Below are positions 57,694 to 64,000 of a stretch of DNA of 64,000 nucleotides, piece by piece (within the stretch, counting starts at the first letter, position 1; every line of letters starts with the position of its first letter). Origin of the DNA: Hominenteromicrobium sp964531265 (GTDB taxonomy: Bacteria; Bacillota; Clostridia; Oscillospirales; Acutalibacteraceae); assembly GCA_964531265.1 (NCBI GenBank), contig CAZHDW010000002.1, positions 1-64,000 on the forward strand. The letters run 5' to 3'. A program made the translations under genes and the position numbers. The notes under the pieces are model-generated. The model had not been told where the DNA came from, searched no databases, and saw only the letters and a list, made by a program, of their open reading frames with translations.

Positions 57694-59588
57694 AGCTTAT
57701 CAATCTCCTCTATCCACATTCTGAAGGACGCGTCACTCGGCATACGGAAATCTCCGCGCGGAGAAAGCGTTACCGTGCCAACCTTTGGGCCGTCCGGCAG
57801 GCAGGAGCGCTTGAACTGCTGTGTAAAGAATCTTCTGTAGAAGGTTCTGAGCCACTTCTTTATCGTTTCCGCATCATATGTACCATCAAACGAACGCAGT
57901 GCCATTGCATATATCTTGCCCGGAGTGAATCCAAAGCGCAAGAGATAGTACAGGAAATAATCGTGAAGCTCGTACGGGCCGACGAGATCCTCCGTCTTCT
58001 GAGATATCTCTCCGTCCTTCGGCGGCAGAAGCTCGGGGCTTACCGGTGTATCGAGAATATCGAACAGCACCTCGCTCAGTCTTCCGCTCTCACAGCTTGC
58101 CACATGGCGCACAAGATGGCGCACAAGGGTCTTCGGAATTGATGCATTTACGCCGTACATGGACATGTGGTCACCGTTATATGTGGCCCAACCGAGAGCC
58201 AGCTCGGAAAGGTCACCCGTGCCGATAACTATGCCATTGAAGCGGTTTGCGATATCCATGAGCACCTGTGTTCTCTCTCTTGCCTGAGAGTTTTCGAAGG
58301 TGACATCAAGCTTTTCCGGGTCATGCCCGATATCCTTAAAATGCTGCTCGACAGCAGCGGATATTGTGATCTCACTGAAATTGACGCCAAGCTCCTCCGC
58401 AAGGCACTGAGCGTTGCTCTTGGTGCGCTTTGTTGTACCGAAGCAGGGCATGGACACACTTCTTATGCCCTCACGCGGATATCCGAGCATATCAAATGCC
58501 CTTGCCGTAACAAGCAGAGCCAACGTGGAATCCAGACCACCGGAGAGACCTATCACGGCAGTTTTGCATCCGATATGGTCAAGACGCTTTGCAAGGCCGG
58601 TTGCCTGCATTTTCAAAATTGATTCACAGCGTGCGAAGAGGTCATTCTCACCCTTCGGCACGAACGGGGACGGATCCATTACTCTGTTCGTTTCAAAATC
58701 CGGAAGCATCATTCCGGTCTCCAGAGTCACACAGTCGTTGTTCTCCTTCCATGTGTTCATGCGGCGACGCTCCTGAACCAGCTTTTCCACGTCGACATCA
58801 CCATAGAGAATGCCGTTCTCAAAGAGCTCGCTTTCGCTGATGAGCGAAGCGTTTTCGCAGATGATCCTGTGTCCGGCGAAAACCATATCGGTAGTGCTTT
58901 CGCCAAAGCCGCTGTCGGCATATACATATGCGGCATTCAGTCTGCCGGAATGCATTCTCACAAGATCCCTGCGATAATCGGCCTTTCCGACGGTCTCGTC
59001 GCTGCATGAGAGATTCAAAAGGATAGTGGCGCCGCCCATGGCAAGCTTTGTGCTTGGCGGATCGGCTACCCAGAGATCCTCGCATATCTCGACACCGACC
59101 ACCGTATCTGTGCCAAGCTCAAAGAGCACATTTTTGCAATCATACCACTCTCCGTCGAATTTCAGCATGCCGTTCTCCGGTGCCGGAGTGAAATATCTGC
59201 CCTCGTAGAACTCGCCGTAATTCGGGATATTCTGCTTTGCCGGCAGTGCCAGCAGCTCGCCCCTGCTGAAAACCGCCGCACAGTTATAGAGTGCGCCGCC
59301 CGTCGCGACGGGCAGACCGACCGCACACAGTATATTCAATTCCTTTGTATTCTCTATCAGTTCCCAAAGGCAGCTTTTTGCGCTTTCAAGCAGCTTTCTC
59401 TCCTTAAACAGATCACCGCAGGTATAACCGGTTATCGAAAGCTCGGGAAACACCACCGCGGCCGCACCGTTTTCCGATGCCTCAAATATCATCTTCTCTA
59501 TCTCTGCCGTGTTAAAGAGACAGTCCGCCACTTTAACGCGCGGTGAAGCCGAAGCCACACGAACAAAGCCGTCAATTTTCCTGTTCAT
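57690..59588 (-). CDS. nadE: NAD+ synthetase, glutamine-dependent
   Basis: A 632-residue two-domain enzyme that makes NAD from nicotinate adenine dinucleotide. The N-terminal nitrilase-type glutaminase has FPELSITGYTCGDLF (catalytic Glu), and GVEICEDLW with the nucleophile cysteine near residue 173. The C-terminal synthetase has the PP-loop SGGLDSTLALL and GTGDLSELALGW. The ATG at 59588 follows AAAGGTAGGA. It leads the operon that contains the 2-hydroxyacid dehydrogenase, desulfurase, ThiI and CinA. NAD synthesis and NMN recycling thus bracket the operon. Confidence 0.95.
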   Translation of the reverse strand: MNRKIDGFVRVASASPRVKVADCLFNTAEIEKMIFEASENGAAAVVFPELSITGYTCGDLFKERKLLESAKSCLWELIENTKELNILCAVGLPVATGGALYNCAAVFSRGELLALPAKQNIPNYGEFYEGRYFTPAPENGMLKFDGEWYDCKNVLFELGTDTVVGVEICEDLWVADPPSTKLAMGGATILLNLSCSDETVGKADYRRDLVRMHSGRLNAAYVYADSGFGESTTDMVFAGHRIICENASLISESELFENGILYGDVDVEKLVQERRRMNTWKENNDCVTLETGMMLPDFETNRVMDPSPFVPKGENDLFARCESILKMQATGLAKRLDHIGCKTAVIGLSGGLDSTLALLVTARAFDMLGYPREGIRSVSMPCFGTTKRTKSNAQCLAEELGVNFSEITISAAVEQHFKDIGHDPEKLDVTFENSQARERTQVLMDIANRFNGIVIGTGDLSELALGWATYNGDHMSMYGVNASIPKTLVRHLVRHVASCESGRLSEVLFDILDTPVSPELLPPKDGEISQKTEDLVGPYELHDYFLYYLLRFGFTPGKIYAMALRSFDGTYDAETIKKWLRTFYRRFFTQQFKRSCLPDGPKVGTVTLSPRGDFRMPSDASFRMWIEEIDKL

Positions 59589-59616
59589 AATCAAATCCTA
59601 CCTTTCTGCGCAAAAT

Positions 59617-59642
59617 CCCCCTGCTCTGTGAAGCGCAGGGGG
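59617..59642 (-). terminator. Probable terminator after the VanW gene
   Basis: CCCCCTGC (59617-59624) pairs with GCAGGGGG (59635-59642); on the minus strand it runs into ATTTTG. Confidence 0.55.
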
Positions 59643-59697
59643 AATGAATAAGCATATCTTTTTTACAGTCCGACCCCGGTAAAGTTATTATCAGTCC

Positions 59698-61242
59698 TTA
59701 CTCATCGGCTGACGGAGCATCGACAGAAGGAGCTGCCGTCGGCTCCGCTGTGGGAGCAGGTGTTGGTGCTGCTGTCGGCTCCGGTACAGTGGTGGGCTCA
59801 GCAGTGGGCGCGGTTGTCGGCTCCGTTGTGGGCTCAGTAGTCGGCTCTGCGGAGGGAGTTGCGCTCGGCTCCGGAGTTGCGTTGGGATCGGTTCCCGGGC
59901 CCATCTTATATGTAGGCCCTGTCGGACGATAGTAGGAGGAGAGCAGAGCCTCGGTCTTTATCACCTTGCCGTCCTTGATATAGCTGCGCCATGCCTCTGC
60001 GTTATAGCCGTAGTTACCCTCGGAAACCAGCTGCATTTCGCCCTTTGCAAGTGAATCATCCACCTGATAGGTGATCTTTTCGAGACGTGCAACCGTGCCG
60101 GTCTGCTTTGAACCGACCTCAATGGAATCCCACTCTGTGGACGGCGTACCGTACACACGAACATACAGTGTCTTTCCGCTCATCCATGAGGCTATATAGA
60201 CCGGTGTTGAAAAATCATTTCTGAACTTAAAATCAAGTGATCTGTAGCTGACTGCGGCATCCTGTCCGATCGGAACATAGGTAGACGGCACCGAATGGCA
60301 GCCGCGCTCCACGATTGTAAGACCGGCACGCAGAACAGCGCCGTACAGTGTTGTCGAAGCCTGGCATATTCCGCCGCCGTACATCGGCACCAGAATTCCG
60401 TTGAGCAAACCGTTAGCAGGCTTGAATCCGCTTGCGGCATTTGTGGAGTTACCTACCTTACCCTCAAAGGAAAGGGTCTCACCCGGATTAACAAGACTGT
60501 CATTGATACGTGAAAGTGCCAGAGCCATGTTGTGATTGCCGTTTTCAGTATTGGTGGACTTGGTTGTGTACTCGGAAATCAGTGTGAACTGCTCCTTTAT
60601 CTGCTCGGTTGTAACAGCAGCCGGAGTTTCCTCAAAAACAGCATCCACTACGCCGCTTGTTTTTGTTTTAAACTGCTCGATAGCAGCCTTTACAGTAGCC
60701 TTCTGGTCTATCACATAGCCGTCGACACTCTCTGTGAAGACAAGCTCGCCTGTCTGGAGATCGAAATGATCGACCGCAGCATCCTGACCGACCACGTCGT
60801 ATTTGGCACTGTTTTCCTCAAGATATTCCTCAAGGGTCTTGAGCTTGAGCTGATAGCTTATCTTGTTCTGACCGGCCTGCTGCTTTTTCAGTATGCTTGT
60901 CAGAGAGAAATTCAGAGTATCTGCAATACCGAGTTCTTCGGTGGTAAGCTCAAGGCTGTCCTCCTCGCTGAGCTTAACAGTGACGGTAACACCCTCAAAC
61001 TCGGACTGTATCTTCCTGCGGCAGGCCTCCACAGCCTCATCCATGGTCATGCCGGAAATGTCAACATCATCCATCATCGTACCCTCTGCGAAGGTGGTTG
61101 CGGATTCATTTTCCTGAGAGGAGCTCTCCAAAGAGGATATCTCGCTGTCATCCACCGATTTTTTACAGCCGGAGAATCCCACCATTACAAGAATTATCAC
61201 CAACATAAGTAAAAAAGCATTTTTAATAAGTCTCTTATTCAT
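59698..61242 (-). CDS. VanW-family lipoprotein
   Basis: A 514-residue cell-surface protein. A signal peptide ends in the lipobox FSGC (cysteine at residue 26). A peptidoglycan-binding-like domain (about 50-220) is followed by the VanW domain (about 225-375), with LSFEGKVGNSTNAASGF and MYGGGICQASTTLYGAVL, and a G5-like segment. The last 60 residues are a low-complexity Pro/Thr/Glu tail (repeats at 59740-59870). The family is named after a vancomycin cluster but is common in Clostridia and is not a resistance marker. The ATG at 61242 follows AAAGGAA. Confidence 0.92.
   Translation of the reverse strand: MNKRLIKNAFLLMLVIILVMVGFSGCKKSVDDSEISSLESSSQENESATTFAEGTMMDDVDISGMTMDEAVEACRRKIQSEFEGVTVTVKLSEEDSLELTTEELGIADTLNFSLTSILKKQQAGQNKISYQLKLKTLEEYLEENSAKYDVVGQDAAVDHFDLQTGELVFTESVDGYVIDQKATVKAAIEQFKTKTSGVVDAVFEETPAAVTTEQIKEQFTLISEYTTKSTNTENGNHNMALALSRINDSLVNPGETLSFEGKVGNSTNAASGFKPANGLLNGILVPMYGGGICQASTTLYGAVLRAGLTIVERGCHSVPSTYVPIGQDAAVSYRSLDFKFRNDFSTPVYIASWMSGKTLYVRVYGTPSTEWDSIEVGSKQTGTVARLEKITYQVDDSLAKGEMQLVSEGNYGYNAEAWRSYIKDGKVIKTEALLSSYYRPTGPTYKMGPGTDPNATPEPSATPSAEPTTEPTTEPTTAPTAEPTTVPEPTAAPTPAPTAEPTAAPSVDAPSADE
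59740..59870 (-). repeat. Pro/Thr/Glu codon repeats at the 3' end of the VanW gene
   Basis: Short tandem repeats encoding units such as EPTT, EPTA and APTP fill the coding strand. They make a flexible spacer at the C-terminus and are prone to length change. Confidence 0.8.
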
Positions 61243-61539
61243 AATATCCCATTCCTTTCAAATCACATGCATAAATCAATTACATATTATAAATCGGCGA
61301 AAGCCCATACGCCGACGTTACATTTTTAATACTATAGTCATTATACCTGTGTCGCCGCGAGTTGTAAAGATTTATCTTTCAAATATCTTCTTAAAAGTAA
61401 CTTAAAAATCGGTCGGATGTGTTCAGACCACTGGAAATCGACAAAGCTTTGTGCTAAAATTACATATAGTAAATAGTTGCTTGCCGTTAGCTGCAAGCTA
61501 TAAAAGCTATGAATTTATGAAAAAGGAACGGTTACAAGT

Positions 61540-63132
61540 ATGCGTATTTTGATCCTCACCTGTGCCACCGGCGGAGGACACCTGCGTGCGGCGGCTGCTT
61601 TGGAAAAGTACATAAGAGAAACCACGGATCACGAAGTTATACAGATGGATTTTCTCAAAAGCATAGGAAAGCTGCTTGATAAGACGATATGCGACAGCTA
61701 CCTTTTCATGGCTAAGAAAACCCCCGCTATTTTCGGAAAGCTTTACAGAAAAACCAACGAGGAAAACGTGCTGGCCGACATGGTGCCGCGTTCCTCCGAG
61801 CTTCTTTCATGGCAGCTTCTTCCCCGTATCGAGGAGGTAGCTCCGGACATTATCATAAGCGTTCACCCCTTTGCCACAGAGATGATCTCCGGTCTTAAGG
61901 AGGACAAAAAGATAACCTGTCCGCTGATATGCATCATGACCGATTACGGTGCGCACAAGGCATGGATAGCTCCGAATGTCGATGCATATGTTGTAGCAAG
62001 CGACAGCATGGTGAATGAGCTGAGAAAATACGGCGTTGAAAAGGACAGAATATACCCCTATGGCATACCTGTTCACGATGTTTTCTTCGACAAGCAGGAT
62101 CAGACAAAACTGCTTGAGGAAATGGGACTTGAGCCAAATGTCCCGACCGTGCTTTTCATGGCCGGAAGCATGGGTGTTTCAAACATAGTAGAGCTGTATG
62201 ATTCTCTGTGTGATTCACCGCTTGAGCTGCAAATGATAATAATCACCGGCAACAACAAGAAGCTGTATGAGATATTTGAAGAGCAGGTATCAGTCTCCAA
62301 AAAGAAGACGAAACTTCTGCCGTTCACAAGTGAGGTTGAGCGCTATATGCACGCCTCCGATCTCATAGTCACAAAGCCCGGCGGTCTTACCGTCTCGGAG
62401 GCTCTTGCCTGCAACCTGCCCCTTGCCGTATTCGATGCCATCCCCGGTCAGGAGGAGGATAATGCAAACTTCCTGCAAATACACGATATGGGCGTAAGGA
62501 TCTCCAAGGATAATTTCTCCGAGGTCATTTCTTCGCTCATAGAGCATAAGGAGCGCTTGCGCCGTATGCGCGAGAATTGCCGCGCCTTTGATAAATCCGC
62601 CGCAAACGAAAATATAGTGCTTCTGGCAGAAGAGCTCGCAAAGAAATACATCGCAAAGAACCCGGATGTTTCCTTCTCGACACGCAAGGGCAGGTTCAAC
62701 TACCGCACCGCGGCAGTCATAATCGATAACTCTCGTCTGCTGGTCTGCACGGATTATTTGCCGGCAAAATATCTCCCCGGCGGTCGCATCAAGATAAACG
62801 AAACCGCAAGCGACGCACTTGTGCGTGAGCTGAAAGAGGAGCTCGGTATCAATGTGAAGGTAGGTCGTCCGCTCTGGATAACGGAATCGTTCTTTAGCGA
62901 GCAGGTACACGGCGAGCACGTACACGAGCTGTGCACCTATTTCGCTGTTGATATCACGGAAACCGATCTTCTGTCACGCGGTGAAAGCTTCAAGGGCTTT
63001 GATGATGGCGTATCCTTTGAGTGGATACCCTTTGACAAGCTCGCCGATATCACCATGCACCCGGCTTTCCTCAAAACACGCGCCGCAAAGCTTCCGGAAA
63101 GCACAGAGTTTATAACACTTACAAAGTATTAA
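61540..63132 (+). CDS. GT28-type glycosyltransferase fused to a Nudix domain
   Basis: A 530-residue two-domain protein. Residues 1-378 are a diacylglycerol/galactosyl-lipid glycosyltransferase of the MGDG synthase/UgtP group: ILTCATGGGHLRAAAAL at the start, the middle ISVHPFATEM, and the nucleotide-sugar region TKPGGLTVSEALACNLPLAV. Residues about 390-530 are a Nudix domain with the complete box from G415 (GGRIKINETASD) to RELKEELGI. The N-terminus makes glycolipid or a wall precursor; the Nudix part may clear a nucleotide by-product or regulate the enzyme. This fusion is unusual. The ATG at 61540 follows AAAAGGAACGG; the -10 box is TAAAAT near 61453. Confidence 0.9.
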   Translation: MRILILTCATGGGHLRAAAALEKYIRETTDHEVIQMDFLKSIGKLLDKTICDSYLFMAKKTPAIFGKLYRKTNEENVLADMVPRSSELLSWQLLPRIEEVAPDIIISVHPFATEMISGLKEDKKITCPLICIMTDYGAHKAWIAPNVDAYVVASDSMVNELRKYGVEKDRIYPYGIPVHDVFFDKQDQTKLLEEMGLEPNVPTVLFMAGSMGVSNIVELYDSLCDSPLELQMIIITGNNKKLYEIFEEQVSVSKKKTKLLPFTSEVERYMHASDLIVTKPGGLTVSEALACNLPLAVFDAIPGQEEDNANFLQIHDMGVRISKDNFSEVISSLIEHKERLRRMRENCRAFDKSAANENIVLLAEELAKKYIAKNPDVSFSTRKGRFNYRTAAVIIDNSRLLVCTDYLPAKYLPGGRIKINETASDALVRELKEELGINVKVGRPLWITESFFSEQVHGEHVHELCTYFAVDITETDLLSRGESFKGFDDGVSFEWIPFDKLADITMHPAFLKTRAAKLPESTEFITLTKY

Positions 63133-63179
63133 AAAGCAGCATCCACGCGCCCGTAAACGGGAATGCGTGGATGCTTTTT
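63131..63179 (+). terminator. Terminator after the GT-Nudix gene
   Basis: GCATCCACGC (63139-63148) pairs with GCGTGGATGC (63165-63174) around an inner CCCG/CGGG stem, followed by TTTTT. Confidence 0.9.
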
Positions 63180-63215
63180 CATTCATTATCGTTTTTCACT
63201 GTTGTTTTCTTCGAA

Positions 63216-63974
63216 CTACACTTCATTCTGCAATTCGGACATCATTTTCCAGTATCGCTTTGGCATATGCGTTCTGCGGCACGCCTCGTTTCTTCTTCCC
63301 TCTATGCCTATAGTATCGTAAAAGGTCTTCCACATACTGCGATACTCGGCTTCCTTCGGAGATTCCGGCGGAAGCTCTATTCTGTCCGCGTGTATGAATT
63401 CCGGTTCACCGTCCTTATAGAGCAGTGCGACCCTGTGCGTGCGGTCAAATATCATAAAATCCTCACCGGAAAAGCGGTTCAGAAAATGCGGCGCTATCAC
63501 CGGCAGAACATTATTTTTCGGCTCTATCTCCGATATGAGCACCTCTCCGCACTCCAAAAACCGAACAAAGCCGAGGTACAAATGTGCCTCCCTTTCGAGA
63601 TGCTTCACAGCCTTTAATATCCTGTCAACATCCTCATCCGTCATATAGCTGCATATTCCGAGGCCCAGCTTATATCCCTTGCGCATGAATTCCAGCATAC
63701 ACAGCTCGCGGTTCGGCAGGCAGGTAAGAAACGCCTTTTCGAGCACATCCTGCGCTTCAAGCCCCATTTTATTCGGTATTGAAGCGCGCACACGCTCCGC
63801 ACGCCGCATATCGGTCTCTATGAGCTTCGAGCCGAACATCGACATCTGATCCGCCGAGTGTACATCGAATATCGCAGCAGGACGCTCCTTTTCGGCAAAG
63901 CTTTCAAACACACAGTTCAAGAAGCCGTTGTATGTTCCGTCATAATAGTATATCACATTTGCCCCGTAAGACAT
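63216..63974 (-). CDS. TIGR03915-family putative DNA repair protein
   Basis: A 252-residue protein of the TIGR03915 group (C-terminal DUF4130). It shows VIYYYDGTYNGFLNCVFESF at the N-terminus, HFLNRFSGEDFMIFDRTH in the middle and the basic end RTHMPKRYWKMM. The usual partner is a radical SAM protein (TIGR03916 type) encoded next to it, proposed to repair or modify DNA; here that gene would lie beyond the right edge of the window, upstream on the minus strand. The ATG at 63974 follows GGGAGGATGG. Its biochemical role has not been shown. Confidence 0.88.
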   Translation of the reverse strand: MSYGANVIYYYDGTYNGFLNCVFESFAEKERPAAIFDVHSADQMSMFGSKLIETDMRRAERVRASIPNKMGLEAQDVLEKAFLTCLPNRELCMLEFMRKGYKLGLGICSYMTDEDVDRILKAVKHLEREAHLYLGFVRFLECGEVLISEIEPKNNVLPVIAPHFLNRFSGEDFMIFDRTHRVALLYKDGEPEFIHADRIELPPESPKEAEYRSMWKTFYDTIGIEGRRNEACRRTHMPKRYWKMMSELQNEV

Positions 63975-64000
63975 TTGATACCATCCTCCCTCGTCGGTGA

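Noticed and set aside
59698..61242. Vancomycin resistance marker (VanW)
   Set aside because: VanW-domain proteins are common, secreted and unrelated to resistance in Clostridia; no van ligases or regulators are present.
1..64000. CRISPR array, prophage or complete transposon
   Set aside because: No spaced direct repeats, no integrase, no phage structural genes and no transposase were found; only the 67-bp repeat remnant remains.

Overview
The window looks like chromosomal DNA from an anaerobic, spore-forming member of the class Clostridia, probably the Oscillospiraceae/Ruminococcaceae of the animal gut. The reasons are a G+C content near 50%, strong AGGAGG ribosome sites with TTGACA/TATAAT promoters, an uninterrupted sporulation sigK, pyruvate formate-lyase with its activase, family-3 amino-acid ABC transport, and several cytosolic plant-glycan enzymes (GH10, GH78, GH130). 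Genus is not assignable from sequence alone. I see no phage, no complete insertion sequence and no CRISPR array.

Layout. 1-9 kb: the 5' part of gap (runs off the left edge), a membrane protein, a MarR regulator with a heterodimeric ABC exporter, an aldo/keto reductase behind a MerR-type promoter, three small membrane proteins and an SH3b lipoprotein. 9-13 kb: a siroheme/ferredoxin reductase overlapping an iron-type ABC importer. 13-16 kb: a ZTP (pfl) riboswitch followed by pflB-pflA. 16-20 kb: a DUF1538 membrane protein with a tandem PII-like protein, then metY behind a possible leader peptide. 20-24 kb: a MATE pump with a palindromic promoter, a CBM9-like protein and a GH130 phosphorylase. 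24-29 kb: sigK overlapping recQ tail to tail, mgtE with a possible regulatory uORF, and an HTH/membrane/cyclophilin fusion. 29-35 kb: an AAC(3)-like protein and GH78 rhamnosidase, a divergent sugar isomerase-like protein, an EEP hydrolase and an MBL hydrolase. 35-37.6 kb: an amino-acid ABC operon whose binding protein is circularly permuted. 37.8-41.5 kb: an OPA-type MFS transporter, a pseudo-GDPD/IMPase fusion, a cysteine-cluster protein and a frameshifted HD hydrolase.

41.7-50 kb: a TetR regulator with two operators and a coupled signal-peptide stub, two AraC regulators, a YgiQ radical SAM protein, an intracellular GH10 xylanase facing an SGNH esterase, and an EamA permease. 49.8-50.2 kb: a Lys-Thr-Tyr tRNA operon. 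50.3-53 kb: a 2'-5' ligase-like protein with a duplicated promoter segment, a Nudix hydrolase, an acyltransferase-like protein and a small protein behind a possible attenuator. 53-59.6 kb: a five-gene operon nadE, 2-hydroxyacid dehydrogenase, cysteine desulfurase, thiI, cinA. 59.7-64 kb: a VanW lipoprotein, a glycosyltransferase-Nudix fusion and a putative DNA repair protein.

The cell uses formate/one-carbon metabolism, imports plant-derived oligosaccharides and cuts them inside, and matures tRNA with a desulfurase-ThiI pair. The most unusual items are the permuted binding protein, three uncommon domain fusions, the uORFs before metY and mgtE, the DUF1538/double-PII pair, and the 13-bp duplication that appears to split a promoter.
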